Positions 36,960-45,275 of a stretch of 64,000 bases of DNA are shown piece after piece. The position numbers and the translations under genes were made by a program. How positions within the stretch are numbered: the first letter of the stretch is position 1; each line of letters starts with the position of its first letter. The stretch comes from Larkinella arboricola. GTDB lineage: Bacteria; Bacteroidota; Bacteroidia; Cytophagales; Spirosomataceae. The stretch lies in NCBI RefSeq assembly GCF_003259745.1, contig NZ_QLMC01000002.1, positions 248,001 to 312,000 of the forward strand. Direction: 5' to 3'. The notes below the pieces were generated by a model. That model worked only from the letters and a program-made list of their open reading frames with translations. It did no database searches and had not been told where the DNA came from.

Positions 36960-37184
36960 ATGAACGCACTGAAAAAAACGCTCGGTCTGGTCTGGATGCT
37001 GGCCGGAATCGCCCTGACAGTGGGCTTACCGTATCAAACCGTACGGCAACTTTTGTTGGAAACCGCCACGGCGGAAGACTATGTTTTCTGGCTCGTGATT
37101 GTTGTTATTTTTTTGCCGATTACCATTGGGCTGGCCTTATTTGGCCAGTACGCCTGGCAGGGCGAATACGATAAAAATGAGTAA
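36960..37184 (+). CDS. Small two-helix membrane protein (DUF6814-like)
   Basis: 74 aa, 13 bases after the MFS gene. It has two transmembrane helices (LGLVWMLAGIALTVGLPY and YVFWLVIVVIFLPITIGLALFG) and ends with a charged tail (QGEYDKNE). Small proteins of this shape sit beside organic-acid transporters and acs in other Bacteroidetes; the DUF number is from memory and tentative. It may be an accessory subunit of the upstream transporter. Confidence 0.7.
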   Translation: MNALKKTLGLVWMLAGIALTVGLPYQTVRQLLLETATAEDYVFWLVIVVIFLPITIGLALFGQYAWQGEYDKNE

Positions 37185-37311
37185 TGAGCGGGCTTGTTTG
37201 TTCGGCGAAAGCGACCATTTACCGTTGTTTTTGCCGGTTTTCCGTCTAAAAAATAACGGCATAAAACAAATAATCGTAGCTTAGCGGCCTGAACTATAGT
37301 TTTTCAATACA

Positions 37312-39225
37312 ATGAATTTTCGAATCCGAACCTTTGAAGAATATCAGGAGACCTACCGCTATAGTGTTGAGGACCCCGAAGGCTTTTGGGCCGAAATTGC
37401 CCAGAACTTTCAGTGGCGCAAGCCGTGGAAGAAAACCCTCCAGTGGAATTTTGAAGAACCCAACGTTCAGTGGTTTGTCGGTGGTACACTGAACATCACC
37501 GAAAACTGCCTCGACCGGCATCTGGCCGAGCGGGGCGACCAACCCGCCATCATCTGGGAACCCAACGATCCGCACGAAGCCGGGGTTACGTTAACCTACC
37601 GGATGCTGCACGATCAGGTGTGCCGGATGGCCAATGTATTAAAACGTAACGGCGTTGGCAAAGGCGACCGGGTTTGTATTTACCTGCCGATGGTTCCCGA
37701 ACTGGCGATTGCGGTGCTGGCCTGCGCCCGTATCGGTGCCATCCATTCGGTTGTATTTGGCGGTTTCTCGGCCCGCTCCATTGCCGACCGGATCAACGAC
37801 GCCCAATGCCGTCTGGTCATTACGTCCGATGGGGCTTACCGCGGAAACAAGGAAATTCCGATGAAGGAAACCGTCGATGACGCGCTTGTGCAGTGCCCCA
37901 GCGTCGAGAAGGTGATTGTGCTGACGCGGACGCGCACACCGGTATCGATGATTAAAGGCCGGGATGTGTGGATGGAGCAGGAACTGAAACTGGTGACAGC
38001 CGAGTGCCCTGCCGAAGAAATGGATTCGGAAGATATGCTCTTTATCCTGTATACTTCCGGCTCGACGGGCAAACCCAAGGGTGTGGTGCATACCTGCGGG
38101 GGCTACATGATTTATGCGGCTTATACCTTCCAGAACGTATTTCAGTACGAACCGGGTCAGGTGCATTTCTGTACCGCCGACATCGGCTGGATTACCGGTC
38201 ACAGCTACATCGTCTACGGACCGCTGGCTTGCGGAGCCACCAGCCTGTTGTTTGAGGGCGTTCCGACCTGGCCGGATTGCGGACGGTTCTGGGACATTGT
38301 CGATAAGTACAAAGTAGACATTCTGTACACGGCTCCGACGGCCATCCGCTCGCTGATGGGCTTTGGCCTTGAAAAAGTGGAAAGCCACGACCTGAGTTCG
38401 CTGAAAGTGCTGGGCTCGGTGGGCGAACCGATTAACGAGGAAGCCTGGCACTGGTACGACGATCACATCGGCAAAAACCGTTGTCCGATTGTTGATACGT
38501 GGTGGCAGACTGAAACGGGCGGTATTCTGATTTCGCCGATTGCCGGTGTGACCAAAACCAAACCGACGTACGCAACGCTGCCTTTGCCGGGTGTTCAGCC
38601 GGTGCTGGTGGACGAAAACGGGCAGGAGATTGAAGGCAACGGTGTGAGCGGCAACCTGTGCATGAAGTTCCCGTGGCCGGGCATTATCCGCACCACATAC
38701 GGTGATCACGAACGATGCCGTCAAACGTATTTCAGCACGTACAAAAACCTGTATTTCACGGGTGACGGCTGTCTGCGCGACGAAGACGGTTATTACCGCA
38801 TCACGGGCCGGGTTGATGACGTCCTGAACGTGTCGGGCCACCGGATCGGAACCGCCGAAGTTGAAAACGCCATCAACATGCACACGGGCGTGGTCGAGAG
38901 CGCGGTGGTGGGCTATCCGCACGACATCAAAGGGCAGGGGATTTACGCCTATGTGATCGCCGAAAGTACGGTAACGCACGAAGATGGCGACCTGATGAAG
39001 CGCGACATTCTGGCTACCGTCAGCCGGATTATTGGTCCGATTGCCAAACCCGACAAGATTCAGTTCGTCAGCGGGTTACCCAAAACCCGTTCCGGCAAGA
39101 TCATGCGCCGGATTCTGCGCAAAATTGCCGAAGGCGAAACCGCCAATCTGGGCGATACCTCGACGCTGCTCGATCCGGGCATAGTGGAGGAAATCAAGAA
39201 TGGCGCATTGATTGGCGTTAAGTAA
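37312..39225 (+). CDS. acs: Acetyl-CoA synthetase (AMP-forming)
   Basis: 637 aa. It activates acetate with ATP and CoA. ANL-family motifs: P-loop [14 protein letters not shown] near 250, WWQTETGG, the hinge [21 protein letters not shown], and the C-terminal catalytic lysine in [15 protein letters not shown], which in other bacteria is switched off by acetylation. Length and the Trp of WWQTETG fit acetate rather than longer acids. It is probably functionally linked to the upstream MFS transporter. Confidence 0.96.
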   Translation: MNFRIRTFEEYQETYRYSVEDPEGFWAEIAQNFQWRKPWKKTLQWNFEEPNVQWFVGGTLNITENCLDRHLAERGDQPAIIWEPNDPHEAGVTLTYRMLHDQVCRMANVLKRNGVGKGDRVCIYLPMVPELAIAVLACARIGAIHSVVFGGFSARSIADRINDAQCRLVITSDGAYRGNKEIPMKETVDDALVQCPSVEKVIVLTRTRTPVSMIKGRDVWMEQELKLVTAECPAEEMDSEDMLFILYTSGSTGKPKGVVHTCGGYMIYAAYTFQNVFQYEPGQVHFCTADIGWITGHSYIVYGPLACGATSLLFEGVPTWPDCGRFWDIVDKYKVDILYTAPTAIRSLMGFGLEKVESHDLSSLKVLGSVGEPINEEAWHWYDDHIGKNRCPIVDTWWQTETGGILISPIAGVTKTKPTYATLPLPGVQPVLVDENGQEIEGNGVSGNLCMKFPWPGIIRTTYGDHERCRQTYFSTYKNLYFTGDGCLRDEDGYYRITGRVDDVLNVSGHRIGTAEVENAINMHTGVVESAVVGYPHDIKGQGIYAYVIAESTVTHEDGDLMKRDILATVSRIIGPIAKPDKIQFVSGLPKTRSGKIMRRILRKIAEGETANLGDTSTLLDPGIVEEIKNGALIGVK

Positions 39226-39240
39226 CCGTCTGTTTTAAGA

Positions 39241-39288
39241 AAGCCCTGTAGCTAAACGTTCTCTGAACGTTTAGCTACAGGGCTTTTT
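39241..39288. terminator. Long bidirectional terminator
   Basis: Perfect 20-bp stem from AAGCCCTGTAGC... to ...GCTACAGGGCTT with a short loop (about TTCTCTG), followed by a T-run, between converging acs and FkbM genes. Confidence 0.92.
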
Positions 39289-39291
39289 GAT

Positions 39292-40140
39292 CTACTCCCG
39301 CCATTTAAACGGCGTAGCTACAATGTCAAAATGCTTCCAGTTGGTCATGTCCTCGCGCTTTAAACGAACTTTGTGGGTATCTGCTTCGAATTTTTCGATG
39401 TAATATAAATAATATCCCTTCTTTTGAATAGAATCGTATAACTCGTAGCGATCTTTTGCCGGCAGCCGTTTAAAACACTCAAAGATAACTGTTGGTTTGT
39501 AGGTGGTTAATACCGTTTCGATGGATTTAATAATCTCAATATCCAGTCCTTCTGTGTCAATTTTAATGAGCGATAAATGGGAAAGGCGATCCTGATATTT
39601 TTCGTTTAAAAACCGTTCCAGATTAACCGCCTGAATCTTTTCTTTCAAGCCGTATTTCCCGTGCGGACTGTTTTCAACGGCCGAAATACCACCGTTGCTA
39701 AATGTGGCTTCCGAAGAGTTGTAAAAGTATTCACCTTCGTTAGTCGCGATGGCCAGACGGTAGGGATCAATATTGGTTTTGTCCCGGTTAAGCGAAGCAT
39801 TCTTTTCCAGTATCTTATAGACAATCGGATTGGGGTCAAATGCCAGTACCAGTCCAGATTTTCCGACCGCCAGGGCCATTGGCAGGGTCATATCGCCCAT
39901 GTGAGCGCCAATATCGATGATAAAGTCCCCTTCTTTTGTAAACTCTTTATAAAAGTTAACATCCGCAATGGAAACTACGTAGGGTTTTTCCAGGAGCGGA
40001 TTAAGCCACTGCGCAACTTCAATCTGACCATATTGAGGCAGTTCCAGACGGATAACCTGATAGTCATATTCTTTAAACGTACTTTTTAAACGGCGTCTTT
40101 CCAGCTTGCGCTTGACATACTTAACCAGGGTATCAATCAT
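39292..40140 (-). CDS. FkbM-family methyltransferase
   Basis: 282 aa. SAM-binding signature FIIDIGAHMGDMTLPMALAVGKSGLVLAFDPNP near residues 94-125, and the FkbM domain end LSLIKIDTEGLDIEIIKSIETVL...VIFECF. Family members O-methylate sugars or polyketides; the acceptor here is unknown and no glycan cluster is adjacent. Codon use is somewhat AT-richer than its neighbours, which may hint at transfer. Confidence 0.85.
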   Translation of the reverse strand: MIDTLVKYVKRKLERRRLKSTFKEYDYQVIRLELPQYGQIEVAQWLNPLLEKPYVVSIADVNFYKEFTKEGDFIIDIGAHMGDMTLPMALAVGKSGLVLAFDPNPIVYKILEKNASLNRDKTNIDPYRLAIATNEGEYFYNSSEATFSNGGISAVENSPHGKYGLKEKIQAVNLERFLNEKYQDRLSHLSLIKIDTEGLDIEIIKSIETVLTTYKPTVIFECFKRLPAKDRYELYDSIQKKGYYLYYIEKFEADTHKVRLKREDMTNWKHFDIVATPFKWRE

Positions 40141-40248
40141 AAAAAGGCAGGGCGAATAAGGTTCTAAAAATAGAAAATTTGTAGTCTAGTTTGGCTTTTT
40201 CGTTCCAACGAATCCGCTCAAATACGAATCCTTGTCAAAAAAGCGGAT

Positions 40249-40986
40249 ATGAAACAATTCTTACTGATTGGGATGATAGCCATGCTGTGGCTGGGTGGGT
40301 CCACCACCGCCCGGGCGTGCAGTTGCATGGATGGCGGAGCTTTTCTGACTATCGCCGAAAAAGCCGCCTGGACACCCGGCACGCTGATGGTGCGGGCGGA
40401 GGTCAGAGACCACGAAGCGCACGGTATGGATGTGAAAGTGCTGGAGGTGCTGAACGGAAGCGAAGAAAAATCTGTCATTCGCGTCTGGGGCGACCCGGGT
40501 TTCATGTGCCGGTTGTATACCAACGGCTTTAAAAAAGGCGACAAACTGGTCCTGATTCTGCACCGGATTGACAACGCGTACTACGAGGACGAGCGCAACG
40601 GAGATTATTCGCTCAACGGCTGCGGAACCTATGTGCTGCGGGAGGATAAAAGCATTACAGGCCGCATTACCGCGTCGGATAAGGAAATGTCCAGCAGGCA
40701 ATTTTACCGCGAACTGGAAAGAATTCTGGATAAAAACCGTCCGGATATGGCCCGGGTTTATCCCAGCCCGGTGGTTGATAAACTCTTGACGGTCAAGGTG
40801 CCAGCTTTACGTCAACCGACCATTTTGGCCCAGATCATTACAACCACTGGCCAGACGCTACAAACCCGGGAACTGGAATCCGGAAAGCAACACGAGTGGG
40901 ATGTGTCGACGCTCGCTCAGGGAATTTACATCATCCGGTTCCGCACGGAACATCAGACCTACACCCGACGGTTTGTCAAACAATAA
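40249..40986 (+). CDS. T9SS-exported protein with N-terminal Cys-containing domain
   Basis: 245 aa. Signal peptide MKQFLLIGMIAMLWLGGSTTARA, then CSCMDGGAF right after the cleavage site. This spacing recalls the tissue-inhibitor/NTR-like proteins in which the first Cys is at the mature N-terminus; the following strands (TLMVRAEVRDHEAHGMDVKVLEVLNG) fit a beta barrel. Residues about 165-245 are a T9SS type A sorting domain (ARVYPSPVVDKLLTVKV...GIYIIRFRTEHQTYTRRFVKQ). Function unknown. Confidence 0.75.
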   Translation: MKQFLLIGMIAMLWLGGSTTARACSCMDGGAFLTIAEKAAWTPGTLMVRAEVRDHEAHGMDVKVLEVLNGSEEKSVIRVWGDPGFMCRLYTNGFKKGDKLVLILHRIDNAYYEDERNGDYSLNGCGTYVLREDKSITGRITASDKEMSSRQFYRELERILDKNRPDMARVYPSPVVDKLLTVKVPALRQPTILAQIITTTGQTLQTRELESGKQHEWDVSTLAQGIYIIRFRTEHQTYTRRFVKQ

Positions 40987-41032
40987 CCGAAAAGTTCGCA
41001 AGTTTCGGGTTTCCGGAGTAGGTGGCGCGGGG

Positions 41033-41040
41033 TAACTTTG
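41033..41040 (+). promoter_or_regulatory. Bacteroidetes-type -7 element (TAACTTTG) before the Ada-like gene
   Basis: Exact TAnnTTTG match. Transcription from it would start near 41046, at or just after the first ATG (41045), which favours the second ATG at 41063 as the true start. No clear -33 TTG is seen. Confidence 0.45.
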
Positions 41041-41062
41041 CACGATGCAAACGACAAAAGCC

Positions 41063-41914
41063 ATGAACGCAGCGGAAATCCATCCCACGTACCAGCAGAT
41101 TGCCCGGTCGATTGAGTTTTTAACCGAAAACTTTCAGCAACAACCGTCGCTGGCCGAGGTGGCCGACCGCGTCAACCTGAGCGAGTACCATTTTCAGCGG
41201 TTATTCTCAGACTGGGCCGGGGTTAGTCCCAAGAAGTTTTTGCAATATCTGACCCTCGATTTTGCCAAAGAACGGCTACGCAGGGGCCTGACGCTGGCCG
41301 AAGCCGCCGACGCAGCCGGACTTTCGGGGACGGGCCGACTCCACGATCTGTTTGTGGTGATCGAAGGCATCACGCCGGGGCAGTTTAAGCAGGGGGGCGA
41401 GGGCGTCACAATCCGGTATGCGGTATTCGAAAGTCCGTTTGGATCGTATCTGCTCGGTGCAATCGGCGATAAAATCTGCAAACTGGAGTTTCTGGATGAA
41501 GTGGAACCCACTAACAAAGCGGGCCTGGCCGTCCGTTTTGCCGCCGAATGGCCCGAAGCCCGATTGATTTACGATGCTGACTCCCTTCAATCACTGGCCG
41601 ATGGGATTTTTACCAATACCGGGCGCAGGCCGTTGCGGGTGGCCGTAAAGGCGTCGGCTTTCCAGTTAAAAGTCTGGGAAGCTCTGTTGCGGATTCCGGA
41701 AGGGCAGGTGATGAGCTACGATCAGATTGCCGCAGCCATCGGGATGCCGTCGGCGTCGCGGGCGGTCGGAACGGCCATTGGCTCCAATCCGGTGGGCTAC
41801 CTAATTCCCTGCCACCGTGTGATTCGGAAAACCGGATTGTTCGGGAATTACCGCTGGGGCGCAACCCGGAAAGTGGCTTTGCTGGGCTGGGAAGCGGCCT
41901 GTAGTGAACGATAA
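41063..41914 (+). CDS. AraC-type regulator fused to methylated-DNA--protein-cysteine methyltransferase (Ada-like)
   Basis: 283 aa from the ATG at 41063 (an ATG at 41045 is also in frame). Residues about 5-105 are an AraC DNA-binding domain (LAEVADRVNLSEYHFQRLFSDWAG-x-SPKKF). The C-terminal 160 residues are the O6-alkylguanine transferase with the acceptor-cysteine motif IPCHRVIRKTG and LRIPEGQVMSYDQIA. The Ada N-terminal zinc/cysteine domain that senses methyl phosphotriesters is missing, so regulation must use another trigger or none. It repairs O6-methylguanine. An AlkA-type glycosylase lies 1.4 kb downstream. Confidence 0.92.
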   Translation: MNAAEIHPTYQQIARSIEFLTENFQQQPSLAEVADRVNLSEYHFQRLFSDWAGVSPKKFLQYLTLDFAKERLRRGLTLAEAADAAGLSGTGRLHDLFVVIEGITPGQFKQGGEGVTIRYAVFESPFGSYLLGAIGDKICKLEFLDEVEPTNKAGLAVRFAAEWPEARLIYDADSLQSLADGIFTNTGRRPLRVAVKASAFQLKVWEALLRIPEGQVMSYDQIAAAIGMPSASRAVGTAIGSNPVGYLIPCHRVIRKTGLFGNYRWGATRKVALLGWEAACSER

Positions 41915-41967
41915 TCGAAAATTGCTGAAATGGAGAGCGGCGCATCCTCGTTGCCTTTCTGCTTCTT

Positions 41968-42009
41968 GGGGTAAGCCGGTGGCTTTCAAACCAGCGACCG
42001 GCTTACCCC
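41968..42009. terminator. Hairpin terminator between Ada-like and cytochrome genes
   Basis: GGGGTAAGCCGGT / ACCGGCTTACCCC perfect 13-bp stem with a 16-base loop, between two converging genes. Confidence 0.8.
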
Positions 42010-42015
42010 TAAAGC

Positions 42016-42996
42016 TTATTTCTCGGCCAATTGTACTTCGGCCGTCTTTTGAGCAATGTCGTTCTTAATCTTCGGAACGGTTTTCAGGTACTCGTAAATC
42101 GCTCCAACTTCGTTGTCCGACAGCATGGGCCGTGGAAACATCGGCTGTCTGAGAATCGAGCCGTCGGGCCGGACACCGAGCTTGACAACCCGAATAAACT
42201 GCTCTTTTGTGTATTTCCGGGCAATACCGGTTTGTTGATCAAATGTCAGGTTGGCTGTAAGGACCGATTTGCCCGCTTCGTCCTTCATTTCAATGCCCCC
42301 ACCGTAATAGCCTTTACTCTTTTCCGGCTCTGTTTTACTCTGGTCGATCATGTCACCGGAATGACAGCCGTAGCAGTCGCCAATGGCGTCGGCGGTGTAC
42401 CGGCCCAGGGCCACCGGATCGGTGGTGTCGGGCAGGGCAATCAGTTTTGGCGAATAGGCGAGCGGTTTCATGAGCGTGTGCGTCAGCAGCAGCGATACAA
42501 AACTCAGTTCAGTCGGGGGCGCTTCTTCTCTGGTGGGTTGCACAGGGAAACGGTCGGACCGCAGCCAGGCGACAACCGATTTCAGGTCTTCGTCGGCCAT
42601 GTTGGGGTACTGCGGCATAACGGGAGCATAGGATCCGTCGCGTCGGATGCCGGTGCGCAGGAAGTACATTATTTCGCCGTCGGTCCAGCTACCGATGCCC
42701 TTTTCCTTGTCTTGAGTGATGTTTTTGGAGTACAACTTTCCGAAGATGGGCGGGGCTTCGGCCATGTACTTGCCGGTCAGCCGGTTTTGGTTGTCGGCGT
42801 GGCAGGCCATGCACTGAATCTGGGCGATCACCTCGCCCCGGGCAATCCGGGCCGGAGTTCGTTCAACCGTCACGTCGGGAATCGTGGGCGGGTCGTAGGT
42901 CGGAACGCCCACGGCGACTACGTAAGCACAGAATCCGGCGAGCAACAGCAGCATACCGCCGAAGCAAAAACCGACAATTTTTAGGGCTTTTTTCAT
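42016..42996 (-). CDS. Membrane-anchored dihaem cytochrome c
   Basis: 326 aa. N-terminal transmembrane anchor (ALKIVGFCFGGMLLLLAGFCAYVVAV, uncleaved). The two haem c sites are CMACH near residue 60 and CYGCH near 213, each followed by its own cytochrome c domain with a Met-containing stretch (YAPVMPQYPNMADEDL; QPMFPRPMLSDNEV). The protein faces the periplasm and carries electrons in respiration or feeds a dehydrogenase or oxidase. No partner gene is adjacent. Confidence 0.88.
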   Translation of the reverse strand: MKKALKIVGFCFGGMLLLLAGFCAYVVAVGVPTYDPPTIPDVTVERTPARIARGEVIAQIQCMACHADNQNRLTGKYMAEAPPIFGKLYSKNITQDKEKGIGSWTDGEIMYFLRTGIRRDGSYAPVMPQYPNMADEDLKSVVAWLRSDRFPVQPTREEAPPTELSFVSLLLTHTLMKPLAYSPKLIALPDTTDPVALGRYTADAIGDCYGCHSGDMIDQSKTEPEKSKGYYGGGIEMKDEAGKSVLTANLTFDQQTGIARKYTKEQFIRVVKLGVRPDGSILRQPMFPRPMLSDNEVGAIYEYLKTVPKIKNDIAQKTAEVQLAEK

Positions 42997-43280
42997 GAAT
43001 GAGTAGAGTGGAGAGTTGGTATGGATACGCGTAAGTGGAGCTGGTCAGCCAGCGATTAGTGCATCTGACGGAAACAAAAATACCGTTCCTCGCTGCCTGA
43101 ATTCAACCTACAACTCATTGAAACGTAACAACTTCGTCATGAAGTGTCACATTTGGAAAATGAAAAAGGGGAGCCGGTTTAAGAAGAGTAGGGGAGATCA
43201 ATTATGGCAGAAAACCGGGCAGGAATGCTTTTTCCTTCCGATCTTTCGTATCCAACGAATAAACAGAAAGAGCGTTTCCT

Positions 43281-43913
43281 ATGTCGATTGAGCACCTCTC
43301 TCAGGACGCGGTCCTGAAACAGATTATAGCGTCTACACCCGCCCCTAAACTCGCCTTTGCGTATGACGACGATCCGGCCCGGAACCGGATTTATCTGGCG
43401 CTGCTGGAGAGCATTGTGTCGCAGCAAATTTCCGTAAAAGCCGCCGAGTCCATTTTTGCCCGTTTCCTGGCCCTGTTTCCCGACGGTTATCCGCATCCGG
43501 AACAACTCCTGACCAAAACGCCCGAGGAACTGCGAACCGCCGGGCTTTCGGGTCAGAAGGCGCGGTATCTGCAAAGCGTGGCGGAGTTTGCCCTGCAAAA
43601 CCCCATGACCAACGCCCACCTCCGCCCCATGACCGACGAGGAGATTGTTCAATACCTGCTGCCGATCCGGGGCGTAGGTCGCTGGACGGTTGAAATGCTG
43701 CTGATGTTTGTACTGGACCGTCCCGACGTGTTCCCAATCGACGATCTGGTGATTCGCCAGAAAATGGTTCGTGCCTATGGTCTGACTGAAACGGGTCGGG
43801 CGCTCTACAAACGCCTGCACGAAATCGCCGAACGCTGGCGTCCCCACCGCACCCTGGCATCCCGCTACCTGTGGCGCTGGAAACCCGAAGGAGTTGTGAG
43901 TGAAGAGTTATGA
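43281..43913 (+). CDS. DNA-3-methyladenine glycosylase II (AlkA-like)
   Basis: 210 aa. It is a HhH-GPD base-excision glycosylase: hairpin LPIRGVGRWTVEMLLMFVLDRPDVFPIDDLVI with the catalytic Asp in PIDDL. It lacks the N-terminal TBP-like domain of E. coli AlkA, so it belongs to the short form. It removes alkylated bases. The last six codons (VVSEEL) lie in heptad repeat C. Confidence 0.9.
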   Translation: MSIEHLSQDAVLKQIIASTPAPKLAFAYDDDPARNRIYLALLESIVSQQISVKAAESIFARFLALFPDGYPHPEQLLTKTPEELRTAGLSGQKARYLQSVAEFALQNPMTNAHLRPMTDEEIVQYLLPIRGVGRWTVEMLLMFVLDRPDVFPIDDLVIRQKMVRAYGLTETGRALYKRLHEIAERWRPHRTLASRYLWRWKPEGVVSEEL

Positions 43914-43980
43914 ATTAAGAATGAGGAGTTTTTCTCGATGGTATTTTAACTCATAACTTTTCATTCTTAACTCTTAATTC
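43893..43980. repeat. Heptad-repeat hairpin, copy C, overlapping the AlkA stop
   Basis: Left arm 43893-43930 (units GTGAGTGAAGAGTTATGA, ATTAAGA, ATGAGGA) and right arm about 43948-43980. It lies between converging genes and contains the AlkA stop codon. Confidence 0.75.
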
Positions 43981-43982
43981 CT

Positions 43983-45194
43983 CTAGTATTTGGTTACTTC
44001 CGGGTGGAGTTCCAGGAGTTCCATGGACAGACTACCCGCTTCGTCTACGGTCCAGCGTTCAGCGATGACGGTGTGGTTGTTCTGGTCGATGTATTTGATG
44101 TCGATGGCGGCACCCTGGACCGAAAGCAGGGCAAAACCGTTGTAACCCACATCACGACGACGGATGCGTTCCCGAATTCGCTGGTCGTAAAAGAGCAGTT
44201 GCCCCGTGTGGCCGCGGTCGGGCGGGTTGGTTTCGACGGGCATACCGCCGTGGCCCACGCAGCGGCCCCAGGCCTGAATACCGTCCGAAAAACCGTATTT
44301 GTTGTAAAACGAAAGCCGGTGTTCGTGGCCCCAGAACCATAAAACCGGTCGCTCGGCTGCGCCAAACGCCTTTTTCAATTGCCGGCCCACTACGGGATGA
44401 TCGTCGCGGAACGACGAAAAGTAAGGATGATGACTCAGGAAAATAATGCCCCGTTTATCGTTGGGGTCGTTCAGTTTAACCACCTCCGTGAGCCACTTCA
44501 GGTGTTCGTCGCGCAGGTTGCAGTCGGGTTTGAACAGGACTTCCAGCAAAGGCCGGTTGGTCGAGTTGTAGCCGGTATCAAGACCGATGATTCGCCAGTG
44601 GCTATTTTCCAGACAAAAGAAACCGGCCTGCTGCGTAGCCACCTGATCGCCCTTCCGGATTTTCATGGCGGGCAGCAGCTTCTTGAAAAAAGCGGTTCCG
44701 TTGGAATACATCTCGTGATTGCCCGACAGGGCGAGGCTGCCGTGCTTGCCAAAATGCCAGGATGCGTCCGGATCGGTGAAATTGGTCGCGATTTCCTCGG
44801 GCGTTCCAACAAAATACACATCGCCGAGGTGAATCGTATAGTCCGGATCGTAATCGCGGATGAGGTAACCAATCCGGTCGGATTCCGGCGTGTCGGTGGC
44901 CCAGTCCGATACCAGCGCAAGGGTCACGGCATCGCTGTAAGTGTGCATCGGATAAATACCGTCGTCGCCGTTGCGGGGGTAAAACTGGTATTCGGCTTTG
45001 GGGCCAAAACGGCTTTTGAGGTAGTGATAGGCAAACCCGAAAAGGTTGGTGGCAAAAAACGCGGCCACTTTGTTGGCGGCTGTGCCTTCCTTAAGCCGTT
45101 TTTCGTACAGGGCCACCTGCGTTTTGAGGTGGTTTTCCAGCTCCGAATGGCCTAAATCGACGTACTGCTCCGGTTCTCTTTTTTCTGTTTTCAT
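43983..45194 (-). CDS. Metallophosphoesterase family protein
   Basis: 403 aa from the ATG at 45192-45194 (a GTG two codons earlier is possible). Calcineurin-like motifs are present: SDWATDT in place of the usual DxH, GDVYFVG, GNHEMYS, SHHPYFS and GHEHRLSF. The first motif lacks its histidine, which may alter the two-metal site. N-terminal 90 residues (YVDLGHSELENHLKTQVALYEKR...) are a helical extension of unknown role. Substrate unknown; no signal peptide, so probably cytoplasmic. Confidence 0.8.
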   Translation of the reverse strand: MKTEKREPEQYVDLGHSELENHLKTQVALYEKRLKEGTAANKVAAFFATNLFGFAYHYLKSRFGPKAEYQFYPRNGDDGIYPMHTYSDAVTLALVSDWATDTPESDRIGYLIRDYDPDYTIHLGDVYFVGTPEEIATNFTDPDASWHFGKHGSLALSGNHEMYSNGTAFFKKLLPAMKIRKGDQVATQQAGFFCLENSHWRIIGLDTGYNSTNRPLLEVLFKPDCNLRDEHLKWLTEVVKLNDPNDKRGIIFLSHHPYFSSFRDDHPVVGRQLKKAFGAAERPVLWFWGHEHRLSFYNKYGFSDGIQAWGRCVGHGGMPVETNPPDRGHTGQLLFYDQRIRERIRRRDVGYNGFALLSVQGAAIDIKYIDQNNHTVIAERWTVDEAGSLSMELLELHPEVTKY

Positions 45195-45275
45195 CAACAC
45201 GTGAAGGTAAAACCGTGAATGGGCGAATAGGCGAAAGCCGTTTTCGGCACCACGGTTTCCGGTTAAACGACTGCG

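Noticed and set aside
42031-42984. Open frame of 317 codons antisense to the cytochrome c gene
   Set aside because: The haem motifs on the minus strand make the cytochrome the real gene; the antisense product has no recognisable feature.
43016-43291. 91-codon open frame between the cytochrome and alkA genes
   Set aside because: No motif, poor composition and overlap into the alkA start; treated as chance.
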